A stretch of DNA of 7,535 nt from Candidatus Gracilibacteria bacterium CG2_30_37_12 (GCA_001873165.1 MNYO01000086.1:1-7535), one strand, 5' to 3'; numbered from the stretch's first letter, positions 1 to 6,892 are shown. Notes: generated by a model not told the origin, from the letters alone. Translations and numbers: made by a program.

Positions 1-1
1 T

Positions 2-199
2 CGAGTCGGAAAAGAGTTTACCAAGAAGTTTGAAAAATTTACACGGAGACTCGGACTTACGATGAATCGTAACTCCATTATTACCTTCATCTCTCACTGT
101 CTGGAACAACTCTACAAACGACCTAAAAAGGATCCAAGAAAACACATCAATAGAAATCCGTTAGACTCAGTACAACAAAGGCTTTTTACGGTTGGTTAG
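2..199 (+). CDS. C-terminal fragment of an unidentified protein
   Basis: This is an open frame from the window edge to a TAG stop, giving 65 residues of the C-terminal end of a gene that starts outside the window. The fragment is basic (many Lys and Arg) and has a predicted helical stretch around residues 20-44, running from LGLTMNRNS to CLEQLYKRP. I do not recognise the family. The short helix-rich basic tail could bind nucleic acid, but no motif proves it. It contains no TGA codon, so it reads the same in the standard code and in code 25. It converges on the FemAB-like gene, with only 42 bases between the stops and no obvious terminator hairpin there. The other two forward frames are closed early or give less plausible protein, so this frame is preferred, but the case for a gene rests mainly on openness. 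Confidence 0.5.
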   Translation, partial: RVGKEFTKKFEKFTRRLGLTMNRNSIITFISHCLEQLYKRPKKDPRKHINRNPLDSVQQRLFTVG

Positions 200-241
200 G
201 TGAGAAAAAATGGGTGGAATTGAGTAAGTAGCTCTTATTTA

Positions 242-1285
242 TTACAATCGAGAGATGGTATTTCTCCATATTTTTACCACTTTTTTCATTTTCAAAAGTA
301 TATACATATATTTCTTCAGTACGAGAATCTGAGATTCTGGCCATTGCTTAGTTTCGTTGGTGAGTTTGAGTTTGAAATCAGTCACTCCAGCGAGATGAGA
401 ATTTGACTCATCTGGACTACTGATTCCGAGAAAATCGAAGATTTCACATCCTCTTTTTTTTGCTTCTTCCAGTGCCCTCCATTGCAATAGATAGCTTGCC
501 ATATATTTTCTCTTGGCATTGTCGGAACTCGATGCTCCGTAGTAGTAAAGTGCTGTTTTTTTGTAGAATACAAAGATTCCACCAGCGATTACTTCCTCTT
601 CTCTTTTCGCAAAGAAGAGTCCACCGAGATTGTATGTTTCGAGATACTGAAGAAAGGTTTGAAAATATTCTCGGGAATTTGCCGCAAATCCGTCGCGTTC
701 CAGTGTTTCTCCGAGAAGAGAATAAAATATATCAAGATTTTCTTCGTTATACGAAACTTGTTCTACTTCCACGTTCGATTTTTCTGCTACTCGGATATTA
801 TACCGTCCTTTTGGTTTCATTCGAGCGAGAATCGATTCATCGTCCTGTGTGAGATCAATAAGAGCGGTATGTTTTTCTATGAAATCTTTGTAAGAATCTG
901 TTTTAAAATCTGGGAGAATACTCGGAGAAAGTGGTTCGATTTGGATAAATACAACATTTTCCTGGAGAGAAAGTTCTTGAAGAGTTTTTGAGAGCAGGGA
1001 AGTGGAACTTTCATCCTCTATAATCGGTCCGCCGATACAGAAGAATCCAGTTTGTCACCATCCAATATCTCGTTTTTCTACGAGTGCGTAAGAAATGAGT
1101 TTCGTTTCCTCATATACTCAGACGAAAAAACTTTTATTCGTATATCCTGTTTCTCATAACATGATTTGCCATTCTATTGTTTGCCAGATAGGACTATAGT
1201 TAAGAGTATGTATGATATTATCGATATCTTGTTTGATATTTTCTGGGAAATTATCGGTTATTTTGAGGATATGGGGAGAAAACAT
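242..1285 (-). CDS. FemAB/FemX-like peptidoglycan bridge aminoacyltransferase (GNAT fold), three TGA-Gly codons
   Basis: Predicted protein of 347 residues. Family members transfer an amino acid from aminoacyl-tRNA to the stem peptide of the lipid-linked peptidoglycan precursor in the cytoplasm. The N-terminal half has the FemAB-type opening (WQTIEWQIMLGETGY, residues 34-48) and GFFCIGGPI near residues 80-88. A basic MKPKGRYNIRVAEK segment (residues 156-169) matches the family signature. The C-terminal half has the second GNAT-like domain, with YYYGASSSD and a GCEIFDFLGI segment. TGA codons at 1154-1156, 1118-1120 and 1055-1057 (residues 44, 56, 77) are read as Gly. Without recoding only residues 156-347 would remain, cutting off most of the first domain. 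The ATG at 1285 is the first Met of the extended frame and lies 15 nt behind a TATAAT. The amino acid transferred cannot be told from sequence; glycine or alanine are the usual choices. Stop is TAA. Confidence 0.85.
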
Positions 1286-1299
1286 ACAATAAGTTTTTA

Positions 1300-1305
1300 A
1301 TTATA
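1300..1305 (-). promoter_or_regulatory. -10 element of the FemAB-like gene
   Basis: A perfect TATAAT on the - strand lies 15 nt before the ATG at 1285, which predicts a very short leader of about 8 nt. No good -35 is visible at the usual spacing (CTGGTA is the best candidate). The short leader and lack of a Shine-Dalgarno sequence suggest near-leaderless initiation. Confidence 0.45.
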
Positions 1306-1359
1306 CATACATGAAGGATTTTTACCAGCCTATGGAAAAAAGAATTTTTTGCAATAAAT

Positions 1360-1388
1360 TTGCAAAGAAAGGGTAAAACTGCTATAAT
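1360..1388 (+). promoter_or_regulatory. Sigma70-type promoter of the first STAS gene
   Basis: TTGCAA (1360-1365), a 17-base spacer and TATAAT (1383-1388) form a near-consensus housekeeping promoter. The predicted start near 1395 gives a leader of about 30 nt before the ATG at 1425. A second TTGCAA copy lies 11 bases upstream (1349-1354). The promoter diverges from that of the FemAB-like gene. Confidence 0.7.
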
Positions 1389-1424
1389 ACCAGCGTATTT
1401 AGTTTTCTAATGTAAAATATTTGT

Positions 1425-1778
1425 ATGAATACTCCTATTGATATCAAGAAGAAAAGTGTCGGTTCTGTTGAGATATTTGAATTTCACGGAGAACTCGATG
1501 AGACCAACGCAGATAAGACTTTCACGGCTGTATATAACACTATCGGAGACTTTACTGGAAAGAAAATTATCTTCAACCTTTCTGGATTGAAGTATCTGAA
1601 TAGTAAATCTATCGGATATATCGCAGATATTTTTTCCAACATTGAGGATGGAAATGGTACTATGTACATCACCAATATGACCGAGGAAGTAAAAGATACG
1701 CTCGAATTGGTTGGTATTACTTCTATTATCAGTATCGCAGATACCGAGGAAGAAGCACTTACTGCTATTGGTGCATAA
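1425..1778 (+). CDS. STAS-domain protein, anti-sigma-factor-antagonist type (copy 1)
   Basis: A single STAS domain fills the 117-residue protein, the usual size of SpoIIAA/RsbV-type antagonists. These bind anti-sigma kinases or other partners and are switched by Ser phosphorylation. The features seen are the early strand and turn VEIFEFHGELDETN (residues 15-28), the core strand KKIIFNLSGLKYLNS (46-60) and the following helix SIGYIADIF. Aligning YLNSKSIGYI with FMDSSGLGVI of SpoIIAA puts Ser60 at the phosphorylatable position, but Asn replaces Asp and Lys-Ser replaces Ser-Gly. Phosphorylation is therefore plausible, not shown. No anti-sigma factor, kinase or phosphatase is in the window. The gene has its own promoter and terminator, so it looks monocistronic. 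About half of its residues match the second STAS gene at 4257-4619. There are no TGA codons; stop is TAA. Confidence 0.85.
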   Translation: MNTPIDIKKKSVGSVEIFEFHGELDETNADKTFTAVYNTIGDFTGKKIIFNLSGLKYLNSKSIGYIADIFSNIEDGNGTMYITNMTEEVKDTLELVGITSIISIADTEEEALTAIGA

Positions 1779-1792
1779 TTTTTAGAGATGAT

Positions 1793-1829
1793 AAAAAGTA
1801 CTCGGGGATTTTTCCTGAGTACTTTTTTT
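1793..1829 (+). terminator. Rho-independent terminator after the first STAS gene
   Basis: A perfect 11-bp stem (1793-1803 with 1817-1827) is extended by a G-T and two G-C pairs, with a loop around ATTTTT and a T-run through 1829. The A-rich left arm means it could also work on the other strand. Confidence 0.9.
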
Positions 1830-1856
1830 GCTTTCTAGAGGATAATAGGGTATGAT
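1828..1856 (+). promoter_or_regulatory. Promoter of the transglycosylase-domain gene
   Basis: TTGCTT (1828-1833), a 17-base spacer and TATGAT (1851-1856) lie 29 nt before the ATG at 1886. The -35 overlaps the end of the preceding terminator's T-run, a compact terminator-promoter junction. Confidence 0.5.
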
Positions 1857-1885
1857 AGAGGAAATTATTATTTTAATACTCTACT

Positions 1886-3316
1886 ATGACAACAAATATC
1901 GAAACACAGGACAAGAGAAATACAGATTTACTTTTATCAGTCGATGCGCTTGATGGAAAAGTTGGAGATTCTACGGGGATGGAAAGTCAAATTCTTAGTA
2001 AGATTTTTAATCTCGATACTGAAAAAAAGGAAGAAACTATTAAAAGAATGATTTCTCTACGAGAAGTAGAAATGAAATTGCAAAGTGGCTATCAAAAACG
2101 CAATCTTCTTGCTTGAATGAAATCCTCAGATCTCGGTACTCAGGACGGACTTTTCGATACGATTAAAAAGCTTGAGAGAACAAAGCTTCGTATTATGCGG
2201 TTTGCTGAAGTGAAAGATAACGCAAATGTTCCTGGAGATATTGCTGCACGTCAAGAGATTCTTAAAAAACACACAGGATTGGAAACAGTTCGTACTTCTG
2301 ATATTTTGATGCTCAAGAAACAATGAGCGGATCTTGCAAAACTCTTGCTCGTTCCAGAGAAAGATAGTTTTTCCACCGTTTCTCGTGACACTCTCAAGTC
2401 AATGGATAGCTTTATCGTCAATTTCGGAGAAAATAAGAACCTGAATAATGTTATCGGTGCAGGAGATATTCTCCCTGCAACGGTGAGTCGAGTGAAAATA
2501 AATGGAGTAGAAGGAGAACGAAAAAATACTCAACGTCCTGGATATTATGATGTAAAGACTGGAAAATATCTTCCAATCTATGACGGAGATAAGATTGAAA
2601 TTATGGATAATACTGGAAAGGTAGATGAGAAAGTAGAGAAAGATTCAGAAGATAAATGGCTTCGTGAAAGACGTATCGAAGATATGATTGATAATAATGG
2701 AAAAGCTCTTTCTGAGCTTCCAGAGGATAAGGAACTTGAAATAAAAGCACAGGAGCAAATCAAAGTAATGAAAGCAAATGGTGCTGATTTCACAAGAAAT
2801 GATGAAATTGATAACGGCGAAAATCTTTCAGGGGAAGCTCTATGGAATAATGAAAAATTTCAGGAAAAACTTACTCAGGTATGTAATAGACTTGGAGTAA
2901 AAAAAGAGGATATGAAAGTTATTATGAAGGCGGAATCTGGAATAAATCCGAAAGAAGTCAATAAGTTAACAAGAAAGGCCACAGGACTTATTCAATTCAT
3001 GCCAGACACAGCAATTGGGCTTGGAACAAGTACGTATGCACTCCGAAGAATGCCTTCTTATGAGCAACTTGATTATGTGGAAAAATACTTCCTCCCATAC
3101 AGAGGAAGACTCAATTCTCCGCGAGACCTCTATCTTGCTACATTCTATCCTGCAGCAATTGGAAAGTCTGAAGATTTTGTAATGTGATCAGAAAGTGCTC
3201 GAGGTCCATCACCCGAGAAAATTTGCCAACAAAATCAAATTATTGCTCCAGGAAAAAATGTTATAACTGTAGCTGATTTTAATGATTATGTTTCTCGGAA
3301 AGAAAGAGTGACTTAA
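1886..3316 (+). CDS. Soluble multi-domain protein with C-terminal lytic transglycosylase (SLT/lysozyme-like) domain, three TGA-Gly codons
   Basis: Predicted protein of 476 residues, readable in full only with TGA as Gly at 2114-2116, 2324-2326 and 3185-3187 (residues 77, 147, 434). Residues about 330-435 form a lysozyme-like transglycosylase domain. KAESGINPKEVN carries the likely catalytic Glu350, followed by ATGLIQFMPDTAIGLG and EQLDYVEKYFLPY. Such enzymes cleave the MurNAc-GlcNAc bond of peptidoglycan. The spacing of these motifs, with LATFYPAAIG next, resembles transglycosylase domains of phage tail or virion proteins. Residues 217-236 hold a distinct RPGYYDVKTGKYLPIYDGDK motif. The N-terminal 200 residues are helical, charged and unrecognised. 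No signal peptide or membrane segment is visible, so export would need another route such as a phage-like particle or lysis. Own promoter before, hairpin after. Start ATG follows the promoter at a sensible distance; stop is TAA. Confidence 0.8.
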
Positions 3317-3344
3317 TGTATTAAGTTATTACTATCACCCCCAA

Positions 3345-3369
3345 GAAACCCCGAATTATTCGGGGTTTC
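3345..3369 (+). terminator. Hairpin terminator after the transglycosylase-domain gene
   Basis: A perfect 11-bp inverted repeat (3345-3355 with 3359-3369), with CCCCG/CGGGG at its centre and a TTA loop, lies 28 nt after the TAA. The following tract (TCTTTGTCT) is T-rich but interrupted, so termination may be partial. Confidence 0.75.
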
Positions 3370-3417
3370 TCTTTGTCTCAAATTTAAATTAAAAATAATT
3401 TGATATTTCCCAAGAAG

Positions 3418-3426
3418 TGATACACT
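3418..3426 (+). promoter_or_regulatory. Possible extended -10 promoter of xth
   Basis: TGATACACT fits an extended -10 (TGn plus TACACT). A TTGATA at 3400-3405 is only 15 bases upstream, short for a -35. The predicted leader is about 33 nt and carries no Shine-Dalgarno sequence. Confidence 0.35.
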
Positions 3427-3465
3427 TGGTAGGATTTTTCAGCTTAGTTATTTACTGCAATATAT

Positions 3466-4230
3466 ATGAAGTTTGTAAGTTGGAATGTGAATGGGATTCG
3501 GTCGGTTTTGACAAAAGGTTTTCTTGAATATCTGGAGCAGGAATCGCCAGATGTCATCGGACTTCAGGAAGTGAAAGCCATGGAAGAACAGTTTTCTGCA
3601 GGACTCGATATCCAATCTCTTGGATATCAGAAATATTGGAATGCAGCAGAACGTAAAGGATATTCTGGAACGGCAGTTTTCACGAAAATCACGCCACTTT
3701 CTGTTCGGTATGGGTATGGTTTGGTGGAACATGACACAGAAGGGCGGATTATCACGCTCGAATTTGAGGATTATTTCTTCGTGACCGTGTATACTCCGAA
3801 CTCCAAACGAGAACTAGAACGTTTGGAATATCGACAACTCTGGGATAGTCTTTTTTTCGATTACTGTAAGAGGTTGGAAGCGGAAAAACCAGTGATTGTT
3901 TGTGGAGATTTGAATGTAGCTCACGAAGATATTGATCTTTCTAATCCAAAAGCCAATCATAGGAGTGCAGGATTTACGGATGAGGAACGAAGTGGACTCA
4001 GGAAATTTCTCGATAATGGTTTTCGCGATACTTTCCGACATTTTTATCCAGAAAAAGCAGAGGAATATACTTGGTGGAGTAACTTCTTTAAAAGCAGAGA
4101 TCGAAATATCTGATGGCGTATCGATTATTTTCTCGTCTCTGAATGACTTCATGATAAACTTAATAATGCCTTTATTCGTCAGGAGATTCGTGGTTCAGAT
4201 CATTGTCCAGTTGGTATAGAAATAAAATAA
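3466..4230 (+). CDS. xth: Exodeoxyribonuclease III / AP endonuclease (EEP family), two TGA-Gly codons
   Basis: Predicted 254 residues, the normal length for this family. The enzyme cuts DNA at abasic sites and removes 3'-blocking groups in base excision repair, using a metal ion in the cytoplasm. The family motifs are all present in order: WNVNGIRS with Asn7, LQEVK with Glu35, YSGTAVFTK, GDLNVAHEDIDL with Asp148 and Asn150, TWWSN, WRIDYFLVS with Asp220, and GSDHCPV with Asp245-His246. TGA at 4111-4113 (residue 216) stands where ExoA and APE1 homologues have the conserved Gly of VGWR(I/L)DY. The second TGA (4144-4146, residue 227) follows VSE. Read with the standard code the protein would end before Asp220 and His246 and lose the active site. 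Only 26 bases separate its TAA from the second STAS gene, so the two may be cotranscribed. Confidence 0.95.
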
Positions 4231-4256
4231 ATTTTACTTTTTTATTCAAAAAACAT

Positions 4257-4619
4257 ATGTCAGAATCTAGAGGAACCTTTGCAGAAGTAACACTTCAAGA
4301 AATAGATGATATTTCTATTATGACATTTACTGGAGAACTCGACGAAACCAATGTTGATGCGATTTTTAAAAAAGTTTACAGTCTCTTTTCTGGGAAATAT
4401 ATCATATTCAATCTTTCTGGAGTGACCTATGGAAACTCGAAATTCATCGGATATGTCGCATCGATGTTTGATCATATAGAGGAAAAGGAAGGGGAAATGG
4501 TAATCTGTGAATGTCAGCCAGCCATTCTCGATACGCTCGATATGGCAGGAATATTACTGATGATTCCATACACAAAAACCATCGAAGAGGCACTTGTAAA
4601 AATCGGAGCTTCTGTGTAA
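4257..4619 (+). CDS. STAS-domain protein, anti-sigma-factor-antagonist type (copy 2)
   Basis: Predicted 120 residues, one STAS domain, paralogous to the gene at 1425-1778: by hand about 50 of roughly 100 aligned residues are identical, with a 3-residue gap. Shared blocks are GELDETN (26-32), IIFNLSG (49-55), NSK.IGY (60-66) and the C-terminal EEAL..IGA. Ser61 aligns with the phosphorylated Ser of SpoIIAA; as in copy 1, Asn precedes it. Copy 2 differs by Phe at residue 63 and a more hydrophobic, Cys-containing stretch VICECQPAILDTLDMAG. The ATG at 4257 is preferred over an in-frame TTG at 4203, which would overlap xth and add a non-STAS tail. It probably shares a transcript with xth and ends at the strong terminator after it. 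No TGA codons; stop is TAA. Confidence 0.85.
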   Translation: MSESRGTFAEVTLQEIDDISIMTFTGELDETNVDAIFKKVYSLFSGKYIIFNLSGVTYGNSKFIGYVASMFDHIEEKEGEMVICECQPAILDTLDMAGILLMIPYTKTIEEALVKIGASV

Positions 4620-4627
4620 AAAAAAAG

Positions 4628-4666
4628 AAAATACCCTGCTCATGTGAAATGAGCAGGGTATTTTTT
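4628..4666. terminator. Bidirectional terminator between the convergent STAS and DUF2130 genes
   Basis: A perfect 16-bp inverted repeat (4628-4643 with 4649-4664) has the loop GTGAA. There is a T-run on the + side (4661-4666) and an A-run on the left that becomes a U-run on the - strand. It sits 8 bases past the + strand stop and 8 bases past the - strand stop, so it likely serves both genes. Confidence 0.92.
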
Positions 4667-4673
4667 ATCTATT

Positions 4674-5840
4674 TTATTCCTCTCCACTTCCCAATTCCAA
4701 ATAATCTACTTTCGGGAGTTGTGCCCCGATGAGACCTTGCATATCTCCATAGAGACGGCTGGTATTAGAAATGACTCGTTCGAGTTGTTTTTCACGGGCT
4801 GACCAGATTCGTTCCATGGCTCGTTTTTCTTGATCGAGAGAATCTCGCATAGTTGTAAATGCTTCTACAATATTCTCGATTTTTGCTTTAAATTCGCTGG
4901 ATATCAAATAATGATACAGAGCTTCCATTTTTTCATCTTTCCCTTTCAAGCTATTGCGAGTTTTGGAGAGTTCGATCATATGTGTTCTGAGCGCAAAAGT
5001 GAGCGGAAGAGCTGATTCATAGCTCGTTACCCAGATATCTCGGTAGAGTCCGAACTGAGTAATTCATTCGGGAAGCACGCTTGATGCTATTATGGAAACT
5101 CCCGCATTGACACGGAGACGATCCTCCTTGAGTTTATCGACCCATGAATCAGACCAAGCTTTGGTATTCTTGGATTCCCAAGCGATAATCCCGACCGATT
5201 GTCCATATTCATTGCGAACTTCTTGAATAATATCCGCTCCTTTGATTCCTTTTTCGACATCAGAAATGACATCGAAAATAAATTCCGCTTGGAGCATAGC
5301 TTTGAGTGCATCTTCTTGGATTTCGCCTTGAATCTGCATAGATCCTTGGGTTGCTTTACGGTTCGCGTCTTCGAGGGATCGACGAAGTTGTTCAAGTTGT
5401 TGCTCTTTTTCTGCAAATTTTTTGTCATTTTCGCGTGCGGCTTTTTCCATCTCTAGAGCGAGTTTCACCGTTGCTTGTTTGGAAAAATCCTCTTCCATAG
5501 TTTTGCGAGCTTCTATAATTGCCCGTTCTTTTTCGAGTTCCATATCTTTCGCTTTCATCTCCATGATTTGTTTCTCTTTGAGAAATACTATCTCTTTTGC
5601 GCGAGCTTCCTCGTCTCGCTTCTTATAACTTTCGAGCTCGATAGTCTGTTTTTTAACTTGGTCTTCTGACTCTATTTTGAGCTTCGTTGCATAAGACTTT
5701 GCTCGCTCGTCGAAATCTTTTTGCATCTCAAGTTTAATCGTCGCTTGGAGTTCCTCACGCATATGTTGGAGTTCATGTTTCTGAACATCAGAAAGAGAAA
5801 AAGTGTGTCCACAATTGGGACAAGTAATAGTATTGGACAT
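4674..5840 (-). CDS. DUF2130 family coiled-coil protein, PD-(D/E)XK-like core, one TGA-Gly codon
   Basis: Predicted 388 residues, soluble, function unknown. The N-terminus has a zinc-knuckle-like CPNCGH (Cys7, Cys10), then a highly charged coiled coil over about residues 20-175. The conserved DUF2130 core follows, from QAEFIFDVISDVEKG through GADIIQEV and IIAWESKNTKAWSDSW to the end. Asp203 of GADI and Glu222-Ser-Lys224 of WESK have the layout of a PD-(D/E)XK nuclease active site; the nuclease activity is inference. TGA at 5064-5066 (residue 259, SVLPEGITQF) joins the core to the C-terminal block GLYRDIWVTSYESALPL and a final helical region (from about residue 288). Read with the standard code this block would be lost. 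It is divergent from sufC and convergent with the second STAS gene. Only one Cys pair is visible, so a zinc site would need other ligands or a partner chain. Stop is TAA. Confidence 0.85.
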
Positions 5841-5872
5841 AGAAATAGGAAAAAATGGAAATATTTTCTCTG

Positions 5873-5899
5873 ATTATAGGGAAAATATACAGATAGCAA
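5873..5899 (-). promoter_or_regulatory. Promoter of the DUF2130 gene
   Basis: TATAAT on the - strand (5878-5873) has TTGCTA (5899-5894) 15 bases upstream. The leader to the ATG at 5840 would be about 25 nt, A+T-rich and without a Shine-Dalgarno sequence. Confidence 0.5.
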
Positions 5900-5913
5900 G
5901 AAAAAGCTTTTTC
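5900..5913. repeat. Perfect 14-bp palindrome between divergent promoters
   Basis: GAAAAAGCTTTTTC is self-complementary. It lies just upstream of the -35 regions of both the DUF2130 promoter and the suf-facing promoter. It could be a shared binding site; low complexity (A5/T5 around GC) makes chance a fair alternative. Confidence 0.3.
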
Positions 5914-5915
5914 AT

Positions 5916-5943
5916 TTGCCTTTTCTCCTGTTTTCTATATTAT
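5916..5943 (+). promoter_or_regulatory. Probable promoter of the suf operon
   Basis: TTGCCT (5916-5921), a 16-base spacer and TATTAT (5938-5943) fit a housekeeping promoter. The predicted start is near 5950, giving a leader of about 214 nt before sufC. The next entry, a palindrome, begins at the base after the -10. Confidence 0.5.
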
Positions 5944-5960
5944 ATGACCAATTTAGTCAT
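5944..5960. promoter_or_regulatory. Candidate Rrf2/IscR-type operator at the suf promoter
   Basis: ATGACCAATTTAGTCAT is a 17-bp palindrome with one mismatched pair. Its core, 5946-5958, matches the E. coli IscR type-1 core consensus GACTRWWWYAGTC at 12 of 13 positions; the outer arms match less well. It covers the predicted transcription start, where a bound regulator would block initiation. In other bacteria Rrf2-family proteins (IscR, SufR) control Fe-S assembly genes, which fits sufCB downstream. The regulator gene is not in the window. Confidence 0.45.
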
Positions 5961-5994
5961 CTTTAAAAAGAAATTTGAAATAACTTCAATCTTC

Positions 5995-6089
5995 ACACTC
6001 AAACTGTACGTTTATCTGGCCCACGAGGGGAGCTATATAACTTCTCTGTACAAGTTATATAGTTCACTCTAATCTACAGTTTCCTGTGT
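5995..6089 (+). promoter_or_regulatory. Structured suf leader RNA candidate (nested stems)
   Basis: An outer stem pairs 6001-6008 with 6075-6082 (8 bp) and, across a small internal loop, 5995-5998 with 6086-6089 (4 bp). It encloses a 14-bp hairpin (6030-6043 with 6052-6065; one G-T pair) with the loop CTCTGTAC. No U-run follows, so it is not a simple terminator. It lies inside the predicted 5' leader of sufC, about 75 nt before the start codon. It could be a cis-regulatory leader or a separate small RNA; I do not recognise it as a known riboswitch, tRNA, SRP RNA or RNase P RNA. Confidence 0.45.
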
Positions 6090-6163
6090 CCATAGGGGGG
6101 TATCATACGAATATTATCGTTCTTTCAAATCTCTTGCTCGTAACCTTTTTCACTAAAAAAAAT

Positions 6164-6892
6164 ATGATTCAAATACAAAATCTCCGCGTTTCAGTGGAAT
6201 GAAAAGAGATTCTTCGGAATATAGATATCTCTTTTGAACTCGGGAAAACTTACTATCTTCTCGGACAGAATGGAAGCGGGAAATCCTCGCTTGCGCTGAC
6301 TCTGATGGGACATCCGAAATACCAGATCCAAGAGGGGACTATGACGCTCGATGGAGAAAATCTTGCAACGATGACTCCCGATGAACGCAGTCACAAAGGG
6401 CTTTTTCTCTCACTTCAAAATATCCCCGAAGTTCGGGGTGTCAGACTTGGGGAATACCTTCGAACTATTCACAATAGACACATTGCGACAGGTACGAAAC
6501 CGCTTTCCTCATTTCTCTGTCACCGATATTTGACAACTCTTACAAAAGAACTCGGGATTCCTGAATCATTTCTGGATCGTGATTTGAATGTAGGATTCTC
6601 TGGAGGGGAAAAACGAAAAATTGAGATTCTCCAGATGAAGCTTCTGAATCCGAAGTATATTATACTTGATGAGATCGAAAGCGGACTGGATATCGATGCC
6701 TTTCGTACCGTTGCCGAACTTCTGGCTCGGGTGAAAACTCCAGAAAATACACTCATTATCATCACGCACAATTTCCGAATGACTGAGTTTGTAAAACCAG
6801 ACGAAGTTATTATTCTGAAAGGCGGGAATATTGTCGAGCGAGGCGGAGGAGATTTGGTGGAAAAAATTGGAATGGAAGGATTTGGGGAATAA
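6164..6892 (+). CDS. sufC: Fe-S cluster assembly ATPase SufC, one TGA-Gly codon
   Basis: Predicted 242 residues, close to the usual SufC length. SufC is the cytosolic ABC-type ATPase that works with SufB and SufD as the scaffold complex for Fe-S cluster assembly. Walker A is GQNGSGKS (residues 34-41), with Gln where Pro is common. The Q-loop region is LSLQNIPEVRGV, the signature is FSGGEKRK (Ser146-Gly-Gly), Walker B and D-loop are IILDEIESGLD (Asp169, Glu170), and the switch His is His202 in IITHNF. LDEIxSGLD and SGGEKRKIEILQ are typical of SufC rather than of transporters. TGA at 6200-6202 is residue 13, in the N-terminal VSVEGKEILRN strand-turn where Gly is usual. With the standard code, translation from this ATG would stop after 12 residues, and the next in-frame ATG (6305) lies after Walker A. 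It is followed by sufB after 147 bases. Stop is TAA. Confidence 0.95.

Noticed and set aside
1886..3316. Three adjacent short genes, or a decaying pseudogene, instead of one long gene
   Set aside because: The pieces are in one frame, separated only by single TGA codons, and motifs continue across the last break. The same pattern occurs in five other genes, two of them near-universal (sufC, sufB). Decay would also give frameshifts and TAA or TAG breaks, and there are none.
4111..4146. TGA as tryptophan (code 4) or selenocysteine
   Set aside because: The TGA in xth directly precedes TGG in a GWRID motif and the one in sufB directly follows TGG in a WGP motif, so Trp is already encoded by TGG and Gly is expected at TGA. 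Selenocysteine would not appear twelve times in unrelated housekeeping genes.
4203..4256. Upstream TTG start for the second STAS gene
   Set aside because: It would overlap the end of xth and add 18 residues with no STAS similarity; the ATG at 4257 gives the same domain start as the paralogue.
5944..6072. A 42-codon small ORF upstream of sufC
   Set aside because: Its ATG lies before the predicted transcription start and inside the palindrome, it overlaps the hairpin sequence, and its composition looks random.
5995..6089. tRNA or other standard RNA gene in the suf leader
   Set aside because: GTTC at 6062-6065 recalls a T-loop, but the following bases do not fit TTCRANY and no cloverleaf with a 7-bp acceptor could be drawn. 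Conserved SRP and RNase P motifs are absent.
6305..6892. A shortened ABC ATPase starting at the ATG at 6305
   Set aside because: This start leaves out Walker A (residues 34-41 of the full frame), which is perfectly preserved upstream once the TGA at 6200-6202 is read as Gly.
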